NCBI RefSeq assembly: GCF_904848585.1
Contig: NZ_CAJHCR010000026.1
Coordinates: forward strand, 1 to 64,000
Reading direction: 5' to 3'
Length of the DNA stretch: 64,000 nt
From: Paraburkholderia kirstenboschensis
Lineage (GTDB): Bacteria; Pseudomonadota; Gammaproteobacteria; Burkholderiales; Burkholderiaceae
Below are positions 17,362 to 26,900 of the stretch, piece by piece. Position numbers and translations under genes: made by a program. The number at the start of each line of letters is the position of its first letter. Positions within the stretch are counted from its first letter, which is position 1. Below the pieces are notes generated by a model. The model was not told the origin of the DNA and did no database searches. It saw only the letters and a program-made list of their open reading frames with translations.

Positions 17362-18108
17362 TTAGTTTGGGGTTGCAACGAGCATGTAGCCAAGGCCCCA
17401 CACTGTGCGGATATGTCGCGGCGAGGTTGCCTCTGTCTCAATCACCTGTCGTAAGCGAAGAACTTGCACGTCAACGCTGCGGGTGCTGGCCTCATATTGC
17501 GACCCGCGCGCGCGCTCTATCAGATTTGCGCGGCTCACTGGACGGTTTGGCGTCTCCGCAAGCGCACACAGAAGACGCATTTCAGCTGCGCCGAGTTGGA
17601 CGACGCCTGCTTCGTCCGACATCAATTCTCCACGCCGAACGTCCAGCCTGAAGGCGCCGAACCGCAAGCATTTCGACTCGCCTGCAAGCAGCATCTCGCC
17701 CCGCACGTTTTGCAGGCGCACCTGAAACTGCTGCCGACGTAACATCGCCCGAACCCGCGCTACCAGCTCGCTCGGCAGAAACGGTTTCGCGAGATAGTCG
17801 TCGGCGCCAATCTCCAAACCTACGACCTTGTCCACGGGATCGCCACGCGCTGTTAGCATGAGGATGGGGATTGTCTCTCTCCGAGCACGCAACCGACGGC
17901 AGATGGACAGGCCGTCTTCGCCTGGCATCATGATATCGAGAATCAACAGGTCGAACGGGTAGCGCTCGATCAAGACGTCCAACTCAACGCCTGTCTTCAC
18001 CGCGCGCACCGAGAAACCTTGTGCCGTCAGAAAGCGTTGCAGCATATTGCGGATTTCAACATCATCGTCAAGCACGATGATGCGACCGGTTGGCAGATCA
18101 TCTGACAT
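17362..18108 (-). CDS. OmpR-family response regulator (no adjacent kinase)
   Basis: 248-aa two-component response regulator. The receiver domain (residues 8-122) has the acidic pocket VLDDDVEI, the phospho-acceptor Asp in LLILDIMMPGEDG, the Thr of LMLTARG and the Lys of YLAKPF. The C-terminal OmpR/PhoB winged helix ends with SVDVQVLRLRQVIE and IRTVWGLGYML. No histidine kinase lies next to it. Upstream is a degenerate EF-hand fragment, then tandem TGACA sites at 18476-18490, which could drive it. A second OmpR-type regulator is divergent at 18810. The two share only family-level similarity and are not a recent duplicate. Confidence 0.95.
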   Translation of the reverse strand: MSDDLPTGRIIVLDDDVEIRNMLQRFLTAQGFSVRAVKTGVELDVLIERYPFDLLILDIMMPGEDGLSICRRLRARRETIPILMLTARGDPVDKVVGLEIGADDYLAKPFLPSELVARVRAMLRRQQFQVRLQNVRGEMLLAGESKCLRFGAFRLDVRRGELMSDEAGVVQLGAAEMRLLCALAETPNRPVSRANLIERARGSQYEASTRSVDVQVLRLRQVIETEATSPRHIRTVWGLGYMLVATPN

Positions 18109-18154
18109 ATGATTAAGCAGACACCTCTAATAAAGCCTGCCTTTTAGTTCCTGT

Positions 18155-18320
18155 TTCGGATGCTACGCGGCGAACCGCTTAGCTTTGCTACAGCGTCACG
18201 TACCACGGTAGGCGGCGACAATCTCGTCGAAGTGAGCTGCGCCAGGCGACCTGCCAGCCTGCGGTTGCGCCTGCGCTGCTTACCACTCCGCTCGACGTCG
18301 GCCGCGATACGGTGCACCTC
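18155..18320 (-). pseudogene. Degenerate EF-hand protein fragment
   Basis: The DNA from about 18157 to 18243 aligns closely with the C-terminal part of the EF-hand gene at 20313-20564. On the minus strand it still reads AAHFDEIVAAYRG where the intact gene reads AAHFDEIDTTHQG. One base is lost and stop codons follow, and no signal peptide survives. It lies between response regulator 17362-18108 and the upstream tandem sites, so it was probably the first gene of that transcript. Confidence 0.6.
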
Positions 18321-18475
18321 AGACAGTGCCAATGATGCCTCCTTTAGTAAGAAAACGGACTTGCAACCCGCTCACGCCTAACGCCTTCGCATGCCTCTGC
18401 ATGCCACAGGAAGTTCCGTATGGTTCGACGAACGGAATATACAAGGATCTCCGTACTGGATGTGTTGGAAAGGTA

Positions 18476-18490
18476 TGTCAAAAGATGTCA
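18476..18490 (-). promoter_or_regulatory. Tandem TGACA-N5-TGACA site, promoter A-left
   Basis: Plus-strand TGTCA-aaaga-TGTCA, i.e. TGACA-N5-TGACA when read toward the minus-strand regulator gene. It is followed 8 bases later by CAACA within TTTCCAACA. The same arrangement occurs at four other places. The 10-bp repeat spacing is that of a tandem OmpR/PhoB-type binding site. Confidence 0.55.
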
Positions 18491-18656
18491 TCGATTGTGC
18501 TGGCCACAACACCGACTGGCGAAAGCCCACGACCGCCCGGCGCCACCGTACGTACCAGGCATGCCATCCTGACTGCTCATATTACTGCTGTCGTTCGTGG
18601 TCAGCTGGAAAGCGCGTGCACCCGTGCGTTTGCGGACAGAAAACAGGCCCCGTCGA

Positions 18657-18671
18657 TGACATTCCTTGACA
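18657..18671 (+). promoter_or_regulatory. Tandem TGACA-N5-TGACA site, promoter A-right
   Basis: TGACA-ttcct-TGACA followed by TTTGCTAACACC, 139 bases upstream of response regulator 18810. The flank is nearly identical to the site at 34000-34014. A possible -10 hexamer, TACATT, lies at 18706-18711 with no good -35, as expected for an activator-dependent promoter. Confidence 0.55.
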
Positions 18672-18809
18672 TGATTTGCTAACACCTGGCGTTATGAAAT
18701 TCGCCTACATTGCTTCGATCGATCGTCTGCTGCAGCTTCTGCGATGCGCTCGCATTGCGGCTAGTCGCGGCCCCGTTCAATACTCCTTTGTGAGCGTTAT
18801 CCTCTTCCT

Positions 18810-19556
18810 ATGCCAGCTCAGATTCTTCTAATCGACGACGACGCCGAATTGTGTGACGCGACTCGCCGCTACCTGGTAAGGTGGGGTTTCGACGTGTCAG
18901 TGCTACATGACGCGCGTTCGCTCGAATACCGGCTCAAACACGAACGCCCGGACCTGATAGTGCTCGATCTTATGATGCCGGGCGTCGACGGTTTGACGGC
19001 ACTGCGCAGGTTGCGCGCATCAGGCGACGACATTCCCGTCTTGATGCTCACCGCCCGCGCCAACGAAGAGGACCGCATCGCTGGCCTTGAATTGGGCGCC
19101 GATGACTATCTCGGGAAACCGTTTAACCCGCGTGAGCTGGTAGCACGGATTCAGTCGGTGCTGCGGCGCCTGGCCGCCGTTCCCGATGCGGCCATTCCCC
19201 AACGAAGGCAGCCTTACTCATTCGGCGCGCTCACGCTGGACTTTCAGTCGCGCACGCTGAATAGGGGCGAGGCGTCTCTTACGCTATCTTCCAGTGAGTT
19301 CGCGCTGCTGCAGATTTTCGTTAATTCTCCCATGTGCACACTCAGCCGCGAGCGTCTTCTGAAGTCACTTCATGGCCCGGAGTCCGAGACCCCCGATCGC
19401 AACATCGACGTTCAGGTCTGGCGTCTGCGTCGCATCGTGGAAACTGACCCGTCCACACCACGATTCATCCAGACCGTTCGCGGCTGCGGATACGTCTTCG
19501 TGCCGGACCTCGAAGAGCATGCTGCCGGCACATCGGCCCACCATTCGCACAACTGA
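18810..19556 (+). CDS. OmpR-family response regulator (no adjacent kinase)
   Basis: 248-aa response regulator. The receiver has LLIDDDAEL, the phospho-acceptor Asp in LIVLDLMMPGVDG, LMLTARANEED and the Lys of YLGKPFNPREL. The DNA-binding winged helix runs from SFGALTLDFQSRTL to FIQTVRGCGYVFVPD. It is transcribed divergently from the other regulator across a control region with two tandem TGACA sites. No kinase gene follows; 19557-19872 holds only a short hydrophobic open frame. The kinase at 31416-32717, also lacking a partner and under the same kind of site, is a candidate partner by inference. Confidence 0.95.
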   Translation: MPAQILLIDDDAELCDATRRYLVRWGFDVSVLHDARSLEYRLKHERPDLIVLDLMMPGVDGLTALRRLRASGDDIPVLMLTARANEEDRIAGLELGADDYLGKPFNPRELVARIQSVLRRLAAVPDAAIPQRRQPYSFGALTLDFQSRTLNRGEASLTLSSSEFALLQIFVNSPMCTLSRERLLKSLHGPESETPDRNIDVQVWRLRRIVETDPSTPRFIQTVRGCGYVFVPDLEEHAAGTSAHHSHN

Positions 19557-19872
19557 GGTCTCTGGTTGCCCTCCTGCTGCTGTTGCGCCTTTCGCGGAAT
19601 ATGCGCTGATTGCTTTTCGGGCGCGACCAGTCGCAAAACTGCTTTACGGTAGCAGTGGCCACGTGGCGAGCATCGCGAACGCCATGGCAAGGGTAGTCGA
19701 AGATACGTTGAGCGCCGGCTCACTGACTCACTCAGATATACACGTTTTTGAGCGGCCGCTATCCGTGAGCTGGGCGCAGTTGCTTATCGCCCGTACGGCG
19801 AGCTTCGGACAGGATGCAAGGCGGCCGCTATGCATCCCGCCCGCCCACGGGGCGGACATGCATAGACTCAGG
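19557..19872. other. Gene-less stretch after response regulator
   Basis: No convincing gene. The first codons after the regulator can be read as a short hydrophobic peptide (VALLLLLRLS) that would fit the beginning of a lost sensor kinase, but the frame stops within 20 codons and nothing else of a kinase is seen. Confidence 0.3.
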
Positions 19873-20040
19873 TCAATAGTACCCGGGAGCGACGATCAGT
19901 GGCGGTCGAGGGACCATAACCAGTGGCCGGGGCATTATTGGACGACCCACCGGAACGACTACACAGCCGCCAAGCACCGCGGCACTCATGCAAAAACCGG
20001 CAGCAAGCATAAAACGACGAAGAACACGCGCATTAAGCAT
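19873..20040 (-). CDS. Small proline/valine-rich lipoprotein
   Basis: 55-aa predicted lipoprotein: a charged start, the hydrophobic stretch FMLAAGFCMSAAVL and a lipobox with Cys in VLGGCVVV, then a short Pro/Val/Arg-rich tail (PRPLVMVPRPPLIVAPGYY). The start at 20040 was chosen for AAAGGAG 8-9 nt upstream; the longer frame has no such site. It is the last gene of a run of small envelope genes on this strand. The tail resembles that of the glycine-zipper protein and the YXWGXW-type protein encoded nearby. Function unknown. Confidence 0.65.
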   Translation of the reverse strand: MLNARVLRRFMLAAGFCMSAAVLGGCVVVPVGRPIMPRPLVMVPRPPLIVAPGYY

Positions 20041-20312
20041 TATTTCAACTCCTTTCAATTGAGACTCAGCGACTGGCATTAGGGATGCGTTCAGGCGTTC
20101 CCGCTGGGCGCGACGAGCACGCGGGGATTGATTTCGGTGCGCCAGGCGCGCAGAACTTCCAGCTATCGGCTTGCGCATGGCGGGTTGCTAGCGTCGGGGT
20201 TGCCGGAGCGCGCAGCAGCCCCATCATTCGACCTGATGAGGCGACCCGATTGGGCACATTTCAATACACGGTTAAACCGGTCGGGGGGTATTGAAGCTTG
20301 CCTTGCAAGCGC

Positions 20313-20564
20313 TTACTGCTGATGCTGCGCGGCGAACTGCTCGATCTGCTCAAGCGTCACGTACCCTTGATGCGTAGTATCGATCTCATCGAAATGGGCT
20401 GCGACGCGCGGCATACCTGCCTCCGCCTGTTCTTTCGTGAGCTTGCCGTCATGAGTGGCGTTCGCGGCAGTGAAGCGCGCTTCCAGCATCTGCTGCATGC
20501 TGCTCTGCGCGAACGCAGACGACACAGCGAACATTGCAGCCAGAATAATGAATAAACGTTTCAT
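20313..20564 (-). CDS. Secreted EF-hand protein
   Basis: 83-aa protein with a signal peptide (MKRLFIILAAMFAVSSAFAQ) and a pair of EF-hand-like loops in the mature part: TAANATHDGKLTKEQAEAG and DEIDTTHQGYVTLEQIEQF. It is expected to be periplasmic and possibly to bind Ca2+ or another divalent cation; the first loop (NATHDGKLT) is closer to the consensus than the second. AAAGGAG precedes the ATG at 20564. It lies in the minus-strand run behind mipA-like and glycine-zipper genes, and a degenerate relative lies at 18155-18320. Confidence 0.8.
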   Translation of the reverse strand: MKRLFIILAAMFAVSSAFAQSSMQQMLEARFTAANATHDGKLTKEQAEAGMPRVAAHFDEIDTTHQGYVTLEQIEQFAAQHQQ

Positions 20565-20682
20565 CAAAAACTCCTTTAAGAAAATGATTGACGTGCAGGG
20601 AATAGCCAGGGGACAAAGCTCGACCCAAGGTTTCCAGGCGGGAGATTCCAGGTCAAGCCATGCCACGACCATATGAGAGAAA

Positions 20683-21237
20683 TCAGTACGGCGCGTAGTA
20701 GTAAGGTGGGGGGGCGCCATAGATTACGGCGCGGGGCGGCACGGGGCGTACGGGCACGACGATCGCTGCCGCACGAGGTGTTTCGATCGTATCGCCCTTT
20801 GCCGTGATGCATTGGGCGTACGCGTTGTCGTACTGCTGCTGCAACGACGCTTCGGTCTGATTGTGCTGCGCCGAGCCCGTCATGCTGCCGAGCAGCAGTC
20901 CGGCACCCGCACCGATTGCGGCGCCGGCACCGGCGTTGCCCGCCCCGGCGCCGATCAGAGCCCCGGCCGCAGCGCCTCCAGCTGTGCCGACGGCAGTAGC
21001 AGCAAGTCCGGAGGTTGCCGCCTGATGCGAGGCCGCCGCCGGATTCACGACCTGCGTCGCGTACGTGCGGCAGCTATAGTCGTCCTGCTGGAACTGGTTG
21101 AGGGTCTTACCGTTCGCTGGGACCGCCATGACGGTAGGCGCACTCGGCGGCGTAACCGCACACCCCGCCATGCCCAACTCAGCAGCGAGGCAGACAAGCA
21201 GTGGCGCGATACGAGTCGATGTCAGATTCTGGTTCAT
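20683..21237 (-). CDS. Glycine-zipper lipoprotein
   Basis: 184-aa outer-membrane-type lipoprotein. The signal peptide ends in a lipobox with Cys in ELGMAGCAV. Residues about 70-115 form a glycine-zipper membrane segment (GGAAAGALIGAGAGNAGAG, AIGAGAGLLLGSMTG). The tail is rich in Pro/Tyr (PPPYYYAPY). Family members often occur with stress-responsive envelope proteins. The central QDDYSCRTYATQVV with Cys, and YAQCITAKGDTIE, are also typical of the family. The start at 21237 has GAGAGGA upstream. Followed by the EF-hand gene after 119 nt; probably co-transcribed from the mipA-like promoter. Confidence 0.8.
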   Translation of the reverse strand: MNQNLTSTRIAPLLVCLAAELGMAGCAVTPPSAPTVMAVPANGKTLNQFQQDDYSCRTYATQVVNPAAASHQAATSGLAATAVGTAGGAAAGALIGAGAGNAGAGAAIGAGAGLLLGSMTGSAQHNQTEASLQQQYDNAYAQCITAKGDTIETPRAAAIVVPVRPVPPRAVIYGAPPPYYYAPY

Positions 21238-21276
21238 TGATGATCCTCTCACGATGATGCAGCGCGAAGTAAGCGC

Positions 21277-22077
21277 TCAGAAGTGGTAAGCAGCGCCCAC
21301 CGATCCAAATACAGCCGCGCGTCGTTCAACGATCGGACTGTTCGCAGCATCGCCGAGCAGGGAACCGACGCCGAAGGCGCTTTGCAGTGACCACTGCTGG
21401 TTCAGCCGATGATCCCAGTCGACCTTGAGGTCGACTCGCGAAAAGCCAGCTGAGGGGTGATACGGCGAGAGGCCGGCCGTACTGGACGCAGCCTGCTCGC
21501 TGTCGATACCGAACCACGTCTGCTGCGAAGGTCCGTTGGACCACACGGCGTCGGCGGACACCGACACCCGGTCAACGGGCTTCTGGACCAGCGCATAGGA
21601 CGTGCTCAGCGTGACGCGATTGCCATAGCCGGCATGCGCGGACTGAAGGAAGCGGAGACCGGCGCTCGCTGGACCATAATGCCAGCGCGCGAACGCACCG
21701 AAGTCGAAGGACGTTGGGATATCTCCGGTGCCGTTGAGCACCGCCGCATCGTCCTGGTTGCGGCCCGGCTGAACACCGATCAGCAGGCCCACCGCAACAC
21801 TGGGCCACAACGGGTAGGCAATGCCGCCCGTGAACCCCTGCACGAAGATTGCCCCCTTCCATAACGACAGCGTGGGCAACGGCAGTGCGCGATAGGACTT
21901 GCTGCCTTCATAGTCGGGCAATGCGGTCACGTTGATGCCCACGCTATTGCCCGGCGACGACTGCGCCAACGCCGGTGAGTAAGGCAGGCACGCGCTGGCG
22001 ATGACAGCGAGCGCGCCCAGCCACCGTCGTGCGCGGCCTCGCTTGGAAACCGCGGCGACAGAGCGATAGTCATGCAT
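21277..22077 (-). CDS. MipA/OmpV-family outer membrane protein
   Basis: 266-aa outer-membrane beta-barrel protein of the MipA/OmpV family with a signal peptide ending SPALAQ near residue 39. Family features are the early VTALPDYEGSKSYRALPLP and PTLSLWKGAIFVQG strands, a central GAFARWHYGPASAGLRFL, and the C-terminal aromatic residue (GSVGAAYHF) expected for barrel insertion. MipA proteins are induced in envelope stress; their transport role is not settled. The start at 22077 overlaps the end of a 46-codon upstream ORF; the ATG at 22089 is possible. The tandem TGACA site at 22325-22339 precedes this transcription unit. Confidence 0.88.
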   Translation of the reverse strand: MHDYRSVAAVSKRGRARRWLGALAVIASACLPYSPALAQSSPGNSVGINVTALPDYEGSKSYRALPLPTLSLWKGAIFVQGFTGGIAYPLWPSVAVGLLIGVQPGRNQDDAAVLNGTGDIPTSFDFGAFARWHYGPASAGLRFLQSAHAGYGNRVTLSTSYALVQKPVDRVSVSADAVWSNGPSQQTWFGIDSEQAASSTAGLSPYHPSAGFSRVDLKVDWDHRLNQQWSLQSAFGVGSLLGDAANSPIVERRAAVFGSVGAAYHF

Positions 22078-22079
22078 GT

Positions 22080-22220
22080 TCAAGCACATCCGCCGATGGT
22101 TGTCGGGCGAACCGCAACGCCCACGCTGATATCAATCGCCAGGGAACCCGCAGGCGCCGTGCCGACAGCCATAGAAATTGCCGCACTGGCAGCAGACACG
22201 AGAACGATTTGAAATTTCAC
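22080..22220 (-). CDS. Small secreted protein, 46 aa, ahead of mipA-like gene
   Basis: GTG-initiated ORF with GGAGAG upstream, encoding an N-terminal signal-like segment (MKFQIVLVSAASAAISMAV) and a short mature part ending TTIGGCA. Its stop lies 3 nt before the chosen mipA-like start, suggesting translational coupling. It sits about 105 nt downstream of the tandem TGACA site, as the first gene of the unit. The function is unknown, and existence as a protein is inferred only from start signal, coupling and signal-peptide pattern. Confidence 0.45.
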   Translation of the reverse strand: MKFQIVLVSAASAAISMAVGTAPAGSLAIDISVGVAVRPTTIGGCA

Positions 22221-22324
22221 TGCACACTCTCCATGTGATGGATCCGCCCCACTGGCGAACCCCGCATGACACAGCCGCCAATGTAGAGAACCTGTGCGCT
22301 ACATGTTGTTAGAAATGTGTTGCA

Positions 22325-22339
22325 TGTCATGTCGTGTCA
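22325..22339 (-). promoter_or_regulatory. Tandem TGACA-N5-TGACA site, promoter C (mipA-like unit)
   Basis: Plus-strand TGTCA-tgtcg-TGTCA. Read toward the mipA-like unit it is TGACA-N5-TGACA, followed at a longer distance than in the other copies by TTTCTAACA. It is the divergent member of the five-site set. Confidence 0.5.
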
Positions 22340-22491
22340 AGTCACGTCGCGGAAAAGCGATACCGCACGAGTGGGACGTAACAGGGCCTTTGCACGCAGT
22401 TCGAGACGCGGACTTTGAAAAATGGTCGCGGGCGCGACCGGACGCTGGAGCGCGCAGATCGGCAGACGACGTTACAACGGCGCGCCCGCCA

Positions 22492-23925
22492 TCATGGCAT
22501 CGGGGCATGGCTCTTCGACGACGTCCAGCCGCCGCCGAGGTTCTTCACCAGCCCAACGTCGCTTTTCGCCAGTGCCCCCTGCGTGTCGTTCAGGTTCTGT
22601 CTGGCCGTCAGTAGCGTCACTTGCTGAGTCAAATCGGACTGCTCGCTCGCGGTTCCGGCCGTCAGTTGCGCGGCGACGCTCTCCAGCAACTGCCGGTTGC
22701 GCTGGTAAATGTCGGCAAACGCGTGCTCCTGCTGGCGCAGATGGTTCAATGACGACAGGCTGTCTTCCACGTTCTGGAACGCCGTGAGCACGGCTTCGCG
22801 GTAAGATGCGACATCTTCGTCATAGGTCGCCTCCGCCTTGTGCACGGCGGCCACGCGGGCACCACCGTCAAACAGCGTGGCGGCAAGTGAGGGGCCGAGC
22901 GACCACATCCGGGTCGGCAATGAGAACAGCGTCGCGAAGGTGTTGTGTTGCACGAGACCCTGTGCCGATAGATCGAGGTCGGGAAAGAATGCGGCCTTCT
23001 CTACCCCGATGAGGGCGTTCGCAGCAGCAGCGGTGCGTTCCGCGCTGACCACGTCAGGCCGTCTTTCCAGCAACGCAGACGGCAGCACGGATGGCACCTC
23101 GGGCTCGCGAAACACATAGTCGAGGCGCGGTGCAATCGACAACGAAGCCGGCGGCACACCCGTGAGCGCCGCGATTGCGTGCTCGTCCTGCTCGCGCGAG
23201 GTCTGTGAAATTTGCAGGTTCGCGACAACCGCCTCCTGCGTGTCCTGCGCATACAGCAGATCGACTTGCGACGCAGTCCCCTGTGCCAGCGCTGCGCGCG
23301 TGATCGCGAGAATGCGCCCGTTGACCGCCTCCTGCTGCCGCAACAGGTCGATGTCGATATCAAGCTGGCGGATGTCGAAATAGTCGGTCGCCAGCGTCGC
23401 GGCAATCGACAAGCGCTCGCCGGCAAGCGTCGCATCCGCGCTCTGCGCGTTTGCCTTGCCCGACTCGATCTGCCGGCGCACGCCGCCCCACAGATCGACT
23501 TCCCAACTCGCCTCGGCCTTCGCGTATTGGTTCGTTGTGCTTGAGCTGTGCGAGGCCGACGCGTCGACACCGAGCGTCGGAAACAGGCTCGCCCGGTCTG
23601 CAGCGACGGTGGCCTGCGCGAGCCGATAGGCGGCCGCCGCGCCTGCAATCGACTGATTCGACTGCAGCGCTGCGTCGACGAGCCGGGACAGCTCGGGATC
23701 GTCGTAGGCGTCCCACCACCGGCTTGAGAGTGATGCCTGCGGATTGGGCGTCGCAAGTCGCCACTGTGTGCCCACTTCCTTGAACTGCGTTGGAATCGCT
23801 ACGGCCGGCCGGTGATAGTCCGGGCCGACCGCGCAGCCCGAAAGCCAAAGCGTGGCACCGAGCGCGCAGACGCAGCAGCGCATGCCGACCGACACGGCCG
23901 ACAGGAATCCGATGGGCGATTTCAT
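22492..23925 (-). CDS. RND outer membrane factor, OprM/NodT family lipoprotein
   Basis: 477-aa outer-membrane channel of a tripartite efflux pump. The signal peptide ends in a lipobox (LSGCAVGPDYHRP), a very typical NodT-family start. Two TolC-type repeats follow, with SRWWDAYDDPELSRLVDAAL, SWEVDLWGGVRRQIESGKA and LGPSLAATLFDGGARVAAVHKAEATYDE. A C-terminal coiled region with QQVTLLTARQNL closes it. The start overlaps the second RND gene's stop (ATGA), so it is the last gene of the MdtABC-like operon. It would form the trimeric exit duct for that pump. Confidence 0.95.
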   Translation of the reverse strand: MKSPIGFLSAVSVGMRCCVCALGATLWLSGCAVGPDYHRPAVAIPTQFKEVGTQWRLATPNPQASLSSRWWDAYDDPELSRLVDAALQSNQSIAGAAAAYRLAQATVAADRASLFPTLGVDASASHSSSTTNQYAKAEASWEVDLWGGVRRQIESGKANAQSADATLAGERLSIAATLATDYFDIRQLDIDIDLLRQQEAVNGRILAITRAALAQGTASQVDLLYAQDTQEAVVANLQISQTSREQDEHAIAALTGVPPASLSIAPRLDYVFREPEVPSVLPSALLERRPDVVSAERTAAAANALIGVEKAAFFPDLDLSAQGLVQHNTFATLFSLPTRMWSLGPSLAATLFDGGARVAAVHKAEATYDEDVASYREAVLTAFQNVEDSLSSLNHLRQQEHAFADIYQRNRQLLESVAAQLTAGTASEQSDLTQQVTLLTARQNLNDTQGALAKSDVGLVKNLGGGWTSSKSHAPMP

Positions 23926-26900
23926 GCGTGTTTCCTTCGGCGCCGCAACCGCTGCGACGCCCGATCGAGCCAGAGATAGATGACAGGGGTGGTATAGAGC
24001 GTGATGACCTGGCTGAACACCAGGCCGCCGATGATCGAGATGCCAAGCGGCTTGCGGAATTCGGACCCATAGCCCGAGCCCAGCACGAGCGGCAGCGCGC
24101 CGAAAATTGCGGCGACCGTCGTCATCATGATCGGACGGAAACGGATCAGGCCCGCGCGCACGATCGCCTCCTCCGGCGGCAGTGCATGCTGACGCCCTTC
24201 GGCAATCGCGAAGTCGATCATCATGATCGCGTTCTTCTTCACGATGCCGATCAGCATCAGCACGCCGATCAACGCGATGATCGACAGCTCCGTATGAGTG
24301 AGCAGCAGCGCGATCAAAGCGCCGACGCCCGCAGAAGGCAGCGTCGAGAGAATCGTCAAAGGATGAACCAGGTTCTCGTACAGCATGCCGAGCACGACGT
24401 ACACCGACAACAGTGCGGCGAGGATCAGCAGCGGCTCGCTCGCCATCGACTCACGAAACGCTGCTGCCGTGCCGGCGAACGCGCCGGAGATACTCGCCGG
24501 CATTCTGAGCGCAGCGACGGCCTGACTGATCTGCTGCGTCACGGGTCCGATCGATGCACCGGGGCGCAGGTTGAACGATACGGTAATGGCGGGGAACGTA
24601 GCCTGGTGATTGATCGAAATGGCGCTGGGGTCGGTCGAGAACCGGGCCATCGCGGCGAGCGGCACCAGCGCAGAACCGTTCGCCTGGGCCGCGGCCGACG
24701 GCGTGGCAGCGCTTGCCCCGGTTGCCCCTCCGGCGGCGGTCGTTGACGCGCCGCTCGTGGCGAGCGCCGGGCTCGCCGGAACATAGATGTCCTTCAGTAC
24801 CGATGTACTTGTCCAGTACTCGGGTGCCACCTCCATCACGACGTGATATTGATTGGCGCTCCCGTAGATGGCCGAGACCTGCCGTTCGCCGAACGCGTCA
24901 TAAAGCGCCTCGTCGATATCTTTGAAGCTCACGCCCATTCGCGCGGCGGAGTCGCGGTCGACGTCGATGCCGACCTGCATGCTCTTGTCCTGCTGGTCGG
25001 TGTTGATGTCGGCCAGCGCCGGCATCTTGTGCATCTGCGCGACTAACTTCGGCACCCATTGATCGAGTGTCGCCTGGTCGTCCGCGGTAAGGGTGTACTG
25101 GTACTGCGCGGCGCTCTGTCGGCCACCGGCCGCGAGGTCCTGCAACGACTGCAGATAGAGCTGTGTCCCCGGCGTATCGGCAAGCCGTCGGCGCACCTGA
25201 GCGATCACCTGATCAGCCGTCGCGCGACGCTCACCCAGGGGCTTGAGCGTGACGAACAGCAGTGCGTTGTTGAGCGCGTTCGCTCCCCCCACGAAGCCAC
25301 CCACGAACGCGACGTTCGGATTCTCCTGCACCGCCTTGTTGACCATCTGGAACTGATGCTGCATCTCGTGCCAGGAGATGCTTTGCGACGCCTGCAGCGT
25401 GCCAAGCAGCAGCCCCGTGTCTTCCTCCGGGAAGAAGCCTTTCGGAACCACGGTGAACAGCCAGAGGTTCAGCACGAACACCAGCACCGTCACGCCACCC
25501 ATCAATAGCGGATGCCGGATGACCCAGCGCAACGACGTGCCGTACAGGCGGGAAAATCCGCTCTCGTGATGGTCGTCGCCCTTCCCGGCTTGCTGTCCTC
25601 CGCGCAGGAAAATGCTCGTCAGCATCGGCGTGACCGTGAGCGAAATCAGCATCGACATCACGATCGCGACGGAAAGCGACACCGAGAATTCACGCAGCAG
25701 CCGGCCCATCAGGCCACCCATGAACAGCAGCGGGACGAATACCGCGATCAGCGAAACGCTGATCGAAAACACCGTGAAGCCCACCTCCTGCGCCCCCGCG
25801 AGCGCCGCCTCAACAGGGTTCTTGCCGCGCTCCAGGTGCCGCATGATGTTTTCGACGACGACGATTGCGTCGTCGACCACGAAGCCGGTCGAAATGGTCA
25901 AGGCCATCAGCGAGAGGTTGTTCAAGCTATAGCCAAGGAAATACATGACCCCGAATGTACCCAGCAGCGACAGTGGTACGACGATCGCCGGAATGAGCGT
26001 CGCGCGCCAGCTGCGGAAGAACGCGAACGTGACGGCCGTCACGAGCACGATCGATACAAGCAGGGTGATCTCGACGTCGAGCAGCGAGCCGCGAATCGTC
26101 TTCGTGCGGTCCACCGAAATCGCCAGCTTGATGGTCGACAGGATCGCCGCCTCGAGCGCTGGCAGTTCGGCCTTCACGTTGTCGACGGCGTCGATCACGT
26201 TCGCGCCCGGTTGCTTATAGAGGACCAGCAACACGGCCGGCTTGCCGTTCGACAGGCCGTAGTTCTCCAACTTCTCGACATCCTGACGTACATAGCCGAG
26301 GTCCGACACACGCACGATGTTGCCGTTGTTCTGCCTGACGATCAGCCGTCCGTAGTCGGCGGGCGAATACAGCATGTCGTTCGCGCCGATCGAATAGTTC
26401 TGTCCGCTCGCCGACATCGATCCCTTGGGCAAATCGACATTCGCATTCCCGATCGTGCTGCGGATCTGCTCCAGACTGATGCCGTAGTGGCTCACCCGCT
26501 CTGGATTCAGTTCAACCCGCACCGCCGGCAGCGCAGCACCGCCCACCACCACGTTGCCGACGCCGGTTGTCTGCATCAGCTTCTGTTGCAGCACCGTCGA
26601 CGCCGCGTCGTAAAGCTGCGCTGGCGTGGCCGTGTCGGAGGTCAGACTGATCACGAGGATGGGCGAATCCGCGGGATTGACCTTGCGATACGTCGGGCTG
26701 CCGTCCATGTTCGGCGACAGGTTGGTTTTCGCCGCGTTGATCGCCGCCTGCACGTCGCGTGCCGCGCCGTCGATATTCCGGCTCAGGTCGAACTGCAACG
26801 TGATCTGCGTTTGCCCGCGCGAGCTGACCGACGTCATCTGGGCCAGGCCCGCAATATGGCCGAACTGCCGCTCGAGCGGCGTCGTGACCGAGGTGGCCAC

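Noticed and set aside
19557..19640. Possible remnant of a sensor kinase start after the 18810 response regulator
   Set aside because: Only a short hydrophobic reading, stop within 20 codons, no kinase motif anywhere downstream.
22325..22352. TGTCA-rich run as a Pho box
   Set aside because: Repeat spacing is 10 bp rather than the 11 bp of PhoB boxes, and downstream genes are not phosphate genes; treated as a separate OmpR-type site.
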